64,000 nt of DNA from Apus apus. Taxonomy: Eukaryota > Chordata > Aves > Apodiformes > Apodidae. The stretch spans positions 3,958,056-4,022,055 of the forward strand of contig NC_067304.1 in NCBI RefSeq assembly GCF_020740795.1, given 5' to 3'. Position 1 is the stretch's first letter. Each line of letters starts with the position of its first letter. Below are positions 35,501-52,100 of this stretch, in pieces. Below the pieces are notes generated by a model. That model made no database searches. It was not told the DNA's origin and was given only the letters and a program-made list of their open reading frames with translations. The position numbers were made by a program, and so were the translations under genes.

Positions 35501-38500
35501 CACTCACCTGGTGTGAACCCAGGCCCTCATAAATGGGATGAACTGGTTCAAAGTGGGAATTGGTTGTTTTAATCTAGACAGGGTTTCTAGCATCCCCTCC
35601 AATGCCAGCTCAGCCTTGCTGCTCAGATCCCCACCATAAGAAGGGCTGGAGCTTCAGCTTATTCCAGGGAGGGCTTAAAATGCAGACTGGATTTACAGGG
35701 AGGAGGAGGAGGTGGATTATTACAGTGAGTGGGAGTCTCTGGCTCAGGTCTGATCCTGCCTGGGTGCTCTATGGACACAACCCAGAGCTGTCCCTGCTCT
35801 AACACAGCAAAAGTCATCCCCAGATTGGCAAGAGGGAGATGTCTCCATCCCACCTGCTCCTGGGGGCTTGGCCATGAGTTGGTTCACAGCGGGATCGTGA
35901 TCCAGAAGTGGCCACATGGCTGGATCCAGCCCCAGCACCACCCCTAGCCCTGCTCCCAGAGTCCTGCAGAGGCTTTACGGGGGAACTCGGGCTCTTCCCC
36001 CCAGTCTCATATGGGGAAGACTTAGAGATGGGTGGGCAGTGGGTGCCCACGCCAGAGCCTGGCTCTTTGGGATCCCTCTGCCTTTACCTGGGGTTGGATA
36101 CCTTTGGGCTGAGATCCGTCTTCACGAGGGTGAGGTATTTGTGCAGCTTCTGCCAGAGGATGGGCTTGGGGAGGCTCCCGTTGGCATGGATGGCGTGTAC
36201 CCGGGCCATCTCCTGGGCCACCAGCCTGGAAGGAAACAGGGACACATGGGTGCGAGGCGGCCCTGCAGCAACATTCCTGGGAGGAGAGCTCCTCAAAACC
36301 AGCCTTGAGGGGAGGTTCCCCGAAAGCCATGCTTAAAAACACGTCAGCAGAGCTGAAACTCCCCTCCACCCCAGCTGCCAGCCTCTCAAGAGTTCCAAGA
36401 CCTTGTCTGGGCTAAAAGCAGCATTCACCTTTCCAGATAAAAGCTGCTGTTCTCATGCCAAGCTCTTTATTCACCAAAAGCTGAGGCTTTAAAAACACAC
36501 TGATAAACCTGGTTGCAGTTGGGCACATTTTCCCCCCAGCACCATTTGTGCACATCAGTGGTGCTGGAGCACCAGCCTGGAGCATCAGAGGGGGAGAGCT
36601 GGAAACACGGAGCAAACCCCTCATGCCCAGAGAAGCACCAGTTTCCCCAGCCCATGGTTGCCCCCCAGACCCACATATCTGAGGACACAGGAGGTCCTGC
36701 TCACCTGAAGATGTGGGGGTCCCGCACGTGTTGGGGTCCCAGCGCGATGCCCGGCAGGAACTGGTAGCAGAGCCCGTTCTGGAAGGCGCAGTAGAGGTCG
36801 GGGGCACAGCCATGGGCACGCAGCACCTGGAAATTCCTCAGCTCTGTCTCCCTGTCCACAAACAGCTCCGTCTTCCTGCCGTAGATGCGGACCAGCACGG
36901 CGTCTGCCATGCCCTCATCTGTGTAGCAGGCCACGAGCTTGTTGGTGATGCCATCGGTGAAAAGCTGGGTTGGGAAAAGGGTGGCAGAGCCCACGTCTGT
37001 ACATCCCTGCCAGGGCAGCTGGGCACGGGGGAAACCCCCATCCCACCAGCAGACCTCGGGGGGAAAAGCAACAGGGGAAAGGCAACAGCAGGCAAGGGGA
37101 AAATAAAGCCCTAAGCAGCAGTGACCGTGGGAGCCAGGAAAGCGACCGTGGCAGGTGGCACGAGTTTGCAAGGCCTCAAGGCTCAGGCACGACCTGGGGC
37201 TCTGCACAGGGCCACAGACATGAAGCTTCAGCTGGTGGTTTGGGTGGAAATCCTGCTTTTTCTCTTTTTCCACCTGGGAGCACAGGAATAGCTGAGGCCA
37301 GATGTGCTGCCAGCGCGCTTGGCACCCGAGCAGCTCCGGGAAGCGCTCCCGAAAAATCAGCGTAAACCTCCTGGCACAAAACGAATTAAGAAAACACCAA
37401 CAACCCCAAACCAACAGCAAACAACACGGAGCAAACACCACCGCCCCTCCCGACCCTCCCCACGGGGCTGGGGCGCTGATAGGCAGGGATGTCTCTGCTG
37501 GGGACGCCGCGTGTCATCGCTCTGATGGCTCCTCACAGATGGACAGAGAGTTTTGTTCTCCCGCCGCCCCAGCTTGGCCGCCCGCCCGTGCACATGCAGG
37601 GGCTGCTCTCCCCAGCCCGTGCAGATTCCAGTTGCCTCTAGTGCACCAAGGGGTTTGGGGTCTCCACCACCCAATGGGAAACCTCTGCTCCATCGTCCTC
37701 GAAACAGGGGGGATGCTGAGTCCCATATCCCATGCAGGAGGGATGCTCAGCCCCACGCAGATGGGGTCCACAACAGCAGGATGCTCAGCCTCATATCCCA
37801 CGCCAGCAGGATGCTCAGCCCCACGTAGTTCCTCCTGCTGCTCCCCAGCAGAGGGATCTCTTTATCCCCCCTTGGGGTTTGGGGATCCCGAGCAGGTGTG
37901 ATGCTGGGGGAGCAGGAGGGGGGTGAGGGCACGTGCTGCAGCAGCAGCGGTGCTCGGGGGTGGGACAGCTAATTTTAGACATCCCACTCAGCAACTCCCG
38001 CTCCTATATAGGGTGTCTATATATAGGGCTCCCCATGATGCCTCCCGAGGGAAACTCCAAGCACTGGAATGAGACACCCAAGCTAATTCCCCTGGTTACA
38101 GAGCTGGGCTGGGGTGGGATTCGGGGCGAGTGTGGCAAGGGGCGAGATGGCCCCACGTCCCATCCAGCTGCTGTCACTTGGCTGCAGCTGGGCCAGGCTG
38201 AAGCTTCTCAAGCAACTGAGCTGCTTTTCCTAGGGCAGATAATCTGTTTCCACCACGGTGCCAAACCTGGCTCTCTCCTCATCCTGCCAGGCTGCAGAGG
38301 CCCGAAATTCAGCAAGCAAAAGGTCTCATGGCCCAGCCATGGAGAAGGTGCTGCAGTCAGGACAGCTGCTCTCCACTGGCCACAGGTGAACGGCTCCATG
38401 TCGGGATGCTCAGCACTGCCTCACCTGCAAAGTCCTTGCACTGCTTTGTTTTGCTGCTCAGCAGCCTGATCAGCTCTTTCCAGTGGGTTTAACAGGATTA

Positions 38501-41069
38501 CTGAGCCTTATCCCCCTCTGAATTCCAGGCCACTCACTTTGGAGACTCACACGTGGTTTGTCAGCAACCTGCACAGACGCACGCAGGGGCTTGCCTGGTT
38601 TGGAGCTCCAGCTCCCAAGGAATGAGCACGGCTGCTTGGGCAGATGCCTGGTGTTGTTTCTTGTGGATCCAAAGTGCAGTCAGCAGGGCCACAGCGCTGC
38701 TACCAGCCCAAATCCTCCCCTGCTGTAGTTGTGTTGACAGCAGGGAGGGAGGAAAGCAAGCGTGACTCCACACCAGGAGCCTTGTGGCAATCAAATGCAA
38801 AGCAAAACCCAAGCCCTGAGTAAAGATGCTGAAGCAAAGCAGCTTCATCTGACCCCCCCGGCGCCGTGCCTGACGTGACATCCCTCAGCATTCCCTAAAA
38901 ACCCCTGCTTTGGCTGCTTCCCTGTGCAGGCATCCCAGCCTGAGATGATGGCAGCCCATGGTTGGACTGCAGCAGGGCTCCGGGTTGTCAAAATCAGGTT
39001 AAAAAAAAAAGTCCAACCATGCTGGAGTCTTTGGCTCCGCATCACTGCTGCTCTTCTTATCGCCAGGCGAGGGATGGAGGAGTGTGTGCTTCCCTGATAG
39101 CGTGGCTGACTCACTGATACCACCTGTGCCTGCTCAGTACAGAGATTCTTCTGCCCAGGGACAGAGCTTAAAGGATGAGGGCAGCAGGAGCCCTGGAAAG
39201 CAGGCACAACAAGGAGTGCAGGGGGCTGAAAACCCCAGCAAGAAAAGGGCAGGTGGGGGAAGCCGAGCAGCCAGACCCTTCCTCCCCGCCTTCCACACCC
39301 TGCCCCAAGCACCAGGAGATTTTTCCGTGTCGCTGGCCCAGCCTGGTACAGCCCCTGGGAGCAGCTGTGTGCTGCCGCGGTGCAGCGAGGTGCTGCGAGC
39401 CGGGCACGGCTCCAGTGCACGGAGGAAAACGAACAGGAACACTAATGGGAACCAGCTGAGGATCAGCACACCGCTCCAATCCCCTCCCCAGCAGCTCTTG
39501 CCACAGCAGCGACGGGAAACGCAACTGGAGGTTCCCCCCCCCCCACCCCCCCTCAACTCCTAAGTTTTTTTTTTCTTTTTTCTTTTTTTTTTTTTTCTTT
39601 AATTAAAAACACACGCACGCACACACAAGCTGCTGTTGAACACTGACCCCCTCCGATGCCTGGAGAGAGCCTGGATACCAGAGCACCGGGATCCTTCTCA
39701 AACAACCATTGCCACCGAGCTTGAGACATTTCCTGCCCCTACAACTACGTGCTCTGAGGAACTCCAACTCCAGCTTCCTGCCTATTGCCATCTGCCCTTT
39801 CATATGTATTTTCCTGCAGCTTCTTGTATTTAATTACACTTGGCTATTAATACATTTTTAATGACACTCCAGGCACAGGGGAAGAGGGTGCCTTCAGGAG
39901 ACAGGCATACACACGTATATAGGTTTAAGTGCACCCAGCTCTGCCACTTCCACACTCTCATGCCCATTGCCCAGAGCCTGGTGAGGGCACAGACACCATC
40001 AGCCTTGTGTCTCCATCCCAGACCTGGCACCCCTGGGCAGAGGTGAGGAGGAAGAAAGGACTCCCAGCTTCCAGCCTCCAGAACCCATTCTCCTAGCAAC
40101 GCCCTGCCAGCTCCAGACAGCCCAGCCCTGTCCCATGCAGGAGCCCAGCACTGCATCCCGGATCCCATCTGAACCTGCATCCAGCCCATGCAATCTGGGA
40201 AAGGTGCAAGCCAAGTAACCCAAGTGAGACCTGCTCTGGGGAGCAGCTACTCCTGTGAGCAAGGGCCCAGCAGCACTGGGTGCAGGCAGGGGTGCAGCAC
40301 CTGCAGGGGAGACTCCAGGGGGACCAGCAGCCCCCCAGCCTTCACCCACTGTGCCAGCCTCGAAGGACCTTGGGGACACACTTGCCTTCACTGTCAGTGC
40401 TCAGAAACTGTCCCGAGGGGTCCCCAAAGCTTGGGGGGGGGGGGGGCCCGCGGTGTCAGACCTTTGCACACCTGATGGGCCCTGGTTATGCTCTGAGAGT
40501 GGAGGGGAGAACTGGGGGTGGGGAGAACAGGATGCTATACCCTCCTTGGCAGCTCCTACAGCCCCCCACGGTGGGTCCCGCAGTCACCCTCATGTGGGCC
40601 TCGCAGCCCCCCAAGAATGAGCTCTATAGCTGCCTCCGAGCGGGCTCAACAGCACCTCGGGGAGCACCCCACAGGCCCCCCTCGGGCTGACCCTACCACC
40701 CCCTCAGACGAGTCTCCCGGGGGGTGCGGCAGCCGGTCCCCGGGGGCTCCGCGCAGGTTCCCCCCCCCACCACCCGCTCATGTCGGGACTTACCTTGGTC
40801 TTCACCCTGGCCGGTTCCCAACCGGGTCTCAGCTCCCGCATGAGCCGCAACGCCCCGGGCAGCACGTCCCCCTCGTCCACCGCAATGCCGAGGTGGGGCA
40901 CAGCGGGGGTCCCGCCGCTGCCGCCCCGCTCCGGCCCCGGGCACTCGGGACAGAGGCCGGGCGGTGCGGCCATCGCCAGCTCCGCGCTGCCGGAGCCGTG
41001 GCCCATGTGCCGGGGGCTACCGCGGGGCCGGCGGCCGCGGGGAGGAGCCGCTCGCCGTTGGGAAGCCAT
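32600..41069 (-). CDS. ETNK2: ETNK2, ethanolamine kinase 2
   Basis: Cytosolic kinase that phosphorylates ethanolamine with ATP, the first step of the CDP-ethanolamine route to phosphatidylethanolamine. Exons in transcript order: 41069-40794, 36964-36705, 36225-36088, 34912-34770, 34657-34574, 33740-33571, 32919-32846, 32672-32600; 1218 nt, 405 aa (human 386). Choline/ethanolamine kinase-family residues are present: Brenner-type loop CHNDLLCKNII with H258, D260 and N265, then FIDYEY with D279, and YNYQAFDIGNHFNEFAG. FTDGITNKLVACY lies at the start of exon 2. An in-frame TGA sits two codons before the first ATG, so M1 (41069) is the most upstream start; M22 and M33 also lie in exon 1, and M33 has the best context (GCGATGG). 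The exon 4 donor is an atypical G|GTTCAT. Intron 1 is 3.7 kb. It is convergent with SOX13. ETNK2 rather than ETNK1 is chosen from synteny and overall match. Confidence 0.96.
33929..34335 (-). repeat. CR1 LINE 3' fragment in ETNK2 intron
   Basis: Long reverse-oriented CR1 piece: TCATAGAAAAGAATCACAGA edge, GGAAAAGACCTTTAAGATCA, CCCTCAGCACCATATCTACA, and inner blocks GGCACAACTTCAGGCCATTT and TCTCCAGACTAAATACCCCC. It lies between ETNK2 exons 5 and 6. Confidence 0.92.
36965..40793 (-). other. ETNK2: ETNK2 intron 1, noncoding
   Basis: 3.8 kb with no coding exon found. It holds a degenerate repeat of AGGATGCTCAGCCCCACG (about 37700-37830), an impure C then T tract (about 39533-39600), and an AT-rich island at about 39780-39875 with TATTTAATTACACTTGGC and ATTAATACATTTTTAATGAC, which might be regulatory. 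A short palindromic TATATAGG/CTATATATAG cluster lies near 38005-38027. Confidence 0.6.
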
Positions 41070-41250
41070 GAGTCACCGGCCCGCCCCCCGCCCGCCTCCC
41101 GCGGCAGCGCCCGCCCGCATTGTGAGGTCAGCGGGACCCGCACCGGGACCCGCACCCAACCCGCACCGGGACCCGCCCTCCACCCGCACCGGGATACCCC
41201 CCACCTGACCCGCACCTGCTGACAGTGCCCTCCACCCAGGTGCCACCTGT
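40690..41250 (-). promoter_or_regulatory. ETNK2: ETNK2 CpG-rich promoter and first exon
   Basis: CG density is high across exon 1 and just upstream (GGCGGGCGGGGGGCGGGCC on the minus strand, a GC-box-like run directly before the ATG). Upstream, at 41130-41210, CCCGCACC-rich units repeat imperfectly. There is no TATA box at a useful distance. Transcription start not determinable. Confidence 0.55.
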
Positions 41251-41307
41251 TTCCCCCACCACATCCAGCCCCTCTTTTTTTAGCCAGCCCGGGGGGGCTC
41301 CGCACAG

Positions 41308-41329
41308 CCCCCCCCCCCCCCCCCCCCCC
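41308..41329. repeat. C22 homopolymer
   Basis: Twenty-two consecutive C (G on the minus strand), about 240 bases upstream of the ETNK2 start codon. Length in the assembly may be unreliable. Confidence 0.9.
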
Positions 41330-41404
41330 GGGTCCATTTGAGATCTGGGATGAAAAAGGTGGGGATGCCGTGCATGGGGTGCGCCCCAGGATGCGCTCTG
41401 AGGT

Positions 41405-41510
41405 AGAATCAGAGAATCGTTTGGGCCGGAAAAGACCTTTAAGGTCGTCAAATCCAACCACTTACCCAGCTCTGCCAAGTCCAGCACTAAACCATGTCCC
41501 TAAAAAACAT
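41405..41510 (-). repeat. CR1 LINE 3' fragment upstream of ETNK2
   Basis: Reverse-oriented CR1 tail: GAATCAGAGAATCGTTTGGG, GGAAAAGACCTTTAAGGTCG, CCAACCACTTACCCAGC, then GCACTAAACCATGTCCCTAA. Confidence 0.9.
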
Positions 41511-44150
41511 CTCCCCCCTGGACCAGCCTCTCCAGCCCCTCTACCATCTCACCCCCCCTAAAGCACCGACCCCCAAAATGAATTTACACGTGGGCTGGAG
41601 ACAGATTTGATGGTTAAAGATAGAGGACCACTCACCCCTCGGCACAGCCCCCCGCAGCCCCCTAACTGGGCTCCAGCCCAGCTTCATTATCAGAGGAAAT
41701 AACAACTGCACACGGCTGGGAGCACAGAATGCCCCCTCCAAAGTTTACAGCTGCGGCTGAAACCAGCTAAATGGACCACGGAGACTTGGAGAAAAATCAT
41801 TTAAGGAAGGGGGGGGAAAAAATAAATAAATAGCAACAACAAAACCAACAAACCAGCCAGTTCTCTTGTGTTTCTAAATATAGAGCGAGCTCTGTCAGTT
41901 TTAATAGGATGGTCATAATTGCTCCCTCCGCTTTGCTGGGCTGAGTGTGGCCTAATTGCTCGCCCGTAATGATCCCGAGTGTTAATAGGGGCAGTTGCGG
42001 GTGGTGGGGCCGGGCAGGGCTGCAGGAAATTGCCCTGGCGCTGGCGATTAGAGGTGTTAATAGCCTGGCTTAAGGGGCCCGGGAGCTGCACCGCAGCAGC
42101 CCAGGCGTTTCGCCTTCCCGCTGCTCAGAACAACTGTGCTGAATAGGAGCAGGACTAGATCCACAAAACCCGTCCTATTTTAGGCCAGTCGGATCATTTT
42201 CTAGCTGAGGGCTGCGGGCAGAAGTTGTCATGGGGGGTTTAAGTCACCTGGTGCTCTTTCAAGCTCGCATCCATTTGAGCCTTCTCCAGACCAGAGCCTC
42301 TACAGTGTAGAATAGGGTGGAAGAGGCTTAGTTATTTCCAGGTGGGAAGTTTCCTTGCAGGAAGAAGGGAGGTAAGAAGCTTCCCAGAATCTTTGTACAG
42401 TCAGAATGTTGGGGAGAGGCCGGGGCTGTGGCTCCAACACTGACCTGTGTGGTTTTCTCCTTGCCAAGGGTCTCTGGGCCATCCCTGCCTGCACTGCCAC
42501 TTCTTCCCAGCCCCTGGGCTTCCTGAGCTGATGAGCAGCTGCCTGAAGCACCCGGGTGTGCTCAGGAAGTGCTGGATGAAGGCAAGATACTCTGACCACT
42601 GAGGCCCCTTTCCTCCACCCCCAAGAGCCCTTCCCACTGCTCTTGTTGCTCCTGCATCGGAGGTGATGGACCAGCACTGCAGGAGGTGGTGACAAGAAAC
42701 AACAAACATTGTTGGATGCCCTGAATTTCCCATTCCTGGAGACCTAGGGCTGTGCATCCCAACTTCCAGAGGTTTAAATGCTACACAGCTGCAGCAGAGC
42801 CTCCCAGGAGGGACAAACATCCTCTTAGCTACAGGAAGGCTGCTCCGTGGGTCAGGACAGGGGACAAAGTGCTGTGCTGGGAGGGAGGGATGGCAAGCAG
42901 AGGCTGCTGCCTTCCTGGGCTGGAAGAGTCACACAGAAGCCACCATTTCTGTGCTCTTCTAATCATCCCTGCAGCCTGAGAGGCAGCTGGGGTCAGCCTG
43001 TGCTTTGTGCAGTGCTGGGAATTCACCACCAGCCCTTGCTGGTGGCAGAAATGAGGGCAAGGAGCTTCTGCAAGCAATCCCACTCAGATGGTGGCTTGCT
43101 CCAGGCTCTGCTCCAGCAGCCCGAGCGTTGTGCTCTGCTGAACAGGCATGTTTCCCAGGGCTCTGCTGGGAGTCACAGACCAGAGCTGGTCAAACTGGAG
43201 ATGAGAGCGTGTTGCAAATCTCTTGGCATTGAGGAGCACTTGGATTCACAGCTGCTGGGCTGTAACTGGAAACACTGCAGCTCTCCAGCAGAACTGGAAA
43301 TGTCAGCATCTGGCTGGGAGCACTGGTTTGCCCCTCCTGCCGGGCCAGCCAGCGTGGGGCTTGTGTTGCTGAGCATCTCCACACACAGCCAGGACTGAGC
43401 CAAGCCTCTGGTCATCAGCTGGAGCCAATGTTGGCAATGGAAACAGATCCAGGCACTGAGGCAGCTGGAGCTGCCTGGCTGGTGGGAGAAAGTCAGCCAC
43501 CTCTAATCAGACCTGCAGGCACCTTCCCCTCCCCAAAAAGCAGCAAAGCAGAAGTCCAGCTGTGTTCCTCTGTCTCCAGTGGTCCTGAGCCCCCTGTGGG
43601 AAGGCAGGTTGAGGCATGGGTAGCCCACACAGCAGCTCAGCTCCTGCAGAAAGGGCTTGTTTGCTGTTTGAAAGGACTGTGATATGCCTACATGGAGATG
43701 CTGTAGCACGAGCTGGGAGGGTGCTTCACTCATACGTAGCAAGGAAGGACGAACACGGGTGGATCCCAGCAGAGGAACACTTGTTGTCCAGTTCTATTAA
43801 TAAAAGTGTCTGATCCCTTCCCTCTGCAAGAATAAGCATCTACTCAGCATCCTGTTGCTCTAAGCTTATTTAATATTGAAGCCACAGAGAGGCGTAGGGT
43901 TAACACCAGCTAAAACTATCATCAAACGCAGCCTGATTATTTTTCTCCCATTCAAAGGGTAACACAAACTGAAGCAGCTCATTCCTGCTCAGTCTCTGCA
44001 ACCTCCGAGCATCTCCAGGCCAGCAGCAAACCCACTGCACACCAGGTGCTCTATTGCACATCACCCTAAAAGTCCCTGGAGGTGCAACTCCAGGCACAGG
44101 ATCCTGCTTTGATTTCCAGCCCGAACACGCTCACTAGAAGCTGCATTTAA
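41511..44150. other. ETNK2-REN intergenic region
   Basis: No coding exon recognised. An AT-rich block at about 41860-42215 with several homeodomain-type TAAT cores looks like a candidate regulatory element. The rest (42250-43800) is medium-GC with no identified repeat. Plus-strand AATAAA at about 43799 has no gene in front of it that I can recognise. REN 3'UTR probably ends near 43870, where a minus-strand ATTAAA (plus-strand TTTAAT) lies. Confidence 0.5.
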
Positions 44151-44368
44151 GGCTCAGTTCTCCCCAGCAGCAGAGACTCTCGGGAAGCAGAGCGGGGGTT
44201 TTGGAGTGGGAGAGGCGAGGTTTGCAGCTGCTTCAGTGCAGAGAGGAGGTGGCTGCGCTGTAAGGAAACACTGCGCTCCTTTGCACTTCAAACCGTTTCT
44301 TCTCAGTGATGCTCTTGCCTCCGGGCTGGTTCCCCCTCCCGCCCCGACCCTCTCCCTGTCCCCGCCCC

Positions 44369-48930
<4,562 letters not shown>

Positions 48931-48969
48931 CGCGCTCTCCCAGGGCAGCCTCCTCCTCCGCCAGCAGCT

Positions 48970-49110
48970 TCTGGCCTCCCCAAGGGCAGGACGATGCTTT
49001 TATAGCGCGGGTTTCCGCAGCCCTGTGGGTTTCTCCTCCCCGCCAGCCGGGGGGAGGGCTGGGGATCCCAGGGGCAGCACCCGCACTGCTGGTGACAGTC
49101 TCCACAGGGG
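48970..49110 (-). promoter_or_regulatory. REN: REN core promoter with TATA box
   Basis: On the minus strand TATAAAAG (plus-strand 48997-49004) lies 67 bases upstream of the REN ATG, placing the start of transcription near 48970 and giving a short 5'UTR of about 40 bases. This layout matches the TATA-driven promoter of mammalian renin. A TGACAG/CTGTCA motif (49093-49098), the core of MEIS/PREP sites, lies about 90 bases further upstream; its role is only a guess. Confidence 0.65.
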
Positions 49111-52100
49111 GTGGCAGGTGGGGGCAGATGACAAGGGTGGCTAGGCAAGGGGAGCTGCAAAGAGCCACGACCCCCCCCCTCCCCCAAGAGTCCTCACAAG
49201 TTAATTGCTCCGTGTCAGCCCCAGCCGTGGCTAACACAGTGTGTGCAGGGCACGGGCCAAATCCTGCTGGTGTCAGTCGGGAGAGGTGGTGGGTGATGCT
49301 GAGGCAGGTGGTCGGGGCTCAGGTCTGGAAGGCAGCCTGGCCAAGGAGATGTTTCTGAGCTCCAGGCTGCAGAGAAATGAAGGAGGTTTTCCCCACAGGC
49401 CTGGGGGTGGGAACAACAAACAAGCCCAACTGCAGCCTCTTCAGGCACTGACTGCAAACCCCCCAGACCCCACTCGCTGCCCTTATTGGGGCTGCTCTGA
49501 GCACAGGGAAGAGGGGGAAACAACCCCCAGCTCCATTAGACCAGTGAAGGAGCTGAGCCTTAATGAGGCAGAGAACAGCAAAACTCGTTGCATATGATAC
49601 AAGACCAAGGTATGAGCATCCACACAGCAGCCAGGAGGAACAGCCCATGCTCTGCCCTGTCCAAGCAGGGTGCAGAGGAGCCCAGTGGGGCTCCAAGTGC
49701 CCGAGCTGCTGTGCCCACTCTGCCCTGTGCTTTGGAAAGGGAGTAACTGCTCGAACCCCCAGGCTGGGCTGCAGAAGACTTCTTCACACAGGGAGCATCA
49801 CTGGCCCCAGCTCACAGGCTCTTTCCCCAAGGGTCCCCAGGGTGGTGGGTACTGGATCAGGCCCTGTGGCTCTGAGCTCAGAGCTTGGCCTCAGGGCTCC
49901 TCGGTGGGAAATGACTGCAAAGGCAATAAAAATGTTCTCAGAAGGAGCCTGATGACACACTTGCCCCTGCCCTGAAACCCTCAGCTACGTAACCACACTG
50001 AAGTCCTCCTGTTGTGGGTGGGATTTGTTTAGGGCCCCTGCTGCCACCCTTGTCAAGGGGACACCGGTGCTGGGTGGGCAAGCAGGGCACCCCACAACCT
50101 ACAGACATCTTTCCCCAAAACCAGGGCTTCAAAACCTCCTTTCCCCAGGGGGATTTTGCCTGTGGTGTTTGGAGCCAGGGGAAGACTGACCCCGGCGGGC
50201 ACCCAGGCTCTGCCCCAAGGGTCACAGCCCTCTCCCCCCAGCCCTGACGTCTTTTCCCAGGCTGAGCCCTGGTGCTGCGTCACTCGGGGGAGCCTCAGGT
50301 CCTGGCAACAGGTTGTGGTGAGGTGCAGAGGTCAGGAGGCAGCAGTCCAGCCCGGGAGCCACAGCAATGCAAGAGAGAGCTTGGCAGGGAGCCACCAGAC
50401 ATAAATCCCCTTTCCGGGCATCCCACAGGCTCTGCCTGCTTTGCTAAGCCCCATTCCCCAAAGGAAAGGCCAGGGCTGCAGTGGAAAGGGGTCACATCAG
50501 CAGGGGAAGGTGGTCCCAGGACATGGGGCCAAGGGGCTGCAGCATTTCCAGCTTCTCTTTGACCCTGGGCCAAGGGGATGCACATCTGCAGGAGCCCCAA
50601 GGAGCATTAGATGCTCTGAGCAGGGCTTTTCCCTGGGAGGGATGGATGGATTCCTCTCCCATAGTGCACCCAGAATGGGATGCAAGTGGGAACAGGGAAG
50701 GGCTGCAGGTAGGGGGGAAAGGCAGAACCAGCCTTCTGCAGTCCCCAGGGGACACAGCCCTTCCCTGCCAAGGTGATGGCACCACAGCCCTTTTGAAGGG
50801 AAAATAAGGCATCACCCAACTTACAAACTCCCCCAAGTCCCTCAGAGAACCAAGGGCTGTTGCTTTGCTGTGGCCAGTGCTAGCCCTGAGGCTGGCCTGC
50901 CCCACTGGCAGCACCAGGGCTCAGAGCTGCCCCTTGGCACAGGGCATGTTCCCCTCATCCAAGGAAAATCCCCACAAGGCATTTCCCACTCACCACCAGG
51001 AGCAGCAGGCAGGGATGAGCAGCTGGTGCATGGGATGGAAAGACCTGACTGGGGGCTTTAAATAACCTGAAAGGATTGTATTTGGGCAGGGGGTTATAGG
51101 AAGCAGGGCAGGGGGAAGGAGCATCACTGCACTGGCTCGAGGGGCTGGAGCAGCAGACCCTGCAGGACAGCATGGAGAGCACATCCACAGGGACATCCCC
51201 CAGCTCTGGGACCACACTGGTTTTATCCCCAGCCTTTCAGGAGACCCAGGCCTGTAGGGAGGATGCTCAATTCTTCCCACACAGCCTAAAATCATCAGGC
51301 AGTTCTAACCCAAAGCCCAGCCACTGGAGGTGACAGCCCGTCAGGCAAGGCTGCAGTCTCCCTGCTCAGTTCCTGCACTGCTGAGGGAAACCTGCTGCAG
51401 TTTGCTGCAAAGTGCTGGGGTTTCATATCCTATAAAGAGCAGCTCCTCTGGAAGTAGCAGGGGAGTGCTCTGAGCTTCTTTCCCTGCCTGCTTTCCAGGA
51501 GTCAAATGATTGAGCTAAGTGTAGATTCAAGGAAAATGCTTTCCAGAGAAACAAATGCTTTCCTGCAAGATAAATGTATTCTTCTCCAGTGTTGGGCTGA
51601 GCAAGCCCATTTCTTAAAATAAAATTTGAAATATTAAGTACTTTCCCTCTCTAAATAGAACCATTAGGAAGTTTTGCTGAGCAGCTTTACTTCTTGAGGC
51701 ATCTTTTAAAACATTAAAAAGAAGGTAGATGCCTTTCTGTCCTTCCTATACATTTTACACACTTCTCTAGTTCATGAGTTTGTTGCTAATAAAAACCCAT
51801 GAGGCTTCAGAGGATCTTTGTTCCAAAAAGCTCAAGCACAAAAGCAACTTTTGGGAAGGACTTGGAACCAACACCGGGTGAGTTGCCCATTGACATCAGC
51901 AGAACTGGGGCTTCACCCAAAACGTTTGCTTAAAGCCCAAACTGCTCTGGCAGGGCACAACAAAATCACCATTTACTGAACCAGAGGGAAAACGTTTCCC
52001 TGCAACAAGCTTGAGAAATGCAGGCTGGGGGGAGCAGCACTGGCTCCAGCTCCCTGCTCCATCCCAGAGGCAGCTCACACCAGTTCCCTGGGTCATTTTG

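Noticed and set aside
43799-43804. Plus-strand AATAAA suggesting an unannotated plus-strand gene end
   Set aside because: No upstream exon, CpG island or conserved frame on the plus strand in 41.1-43.8 kb; hexamers like this occur by chance.
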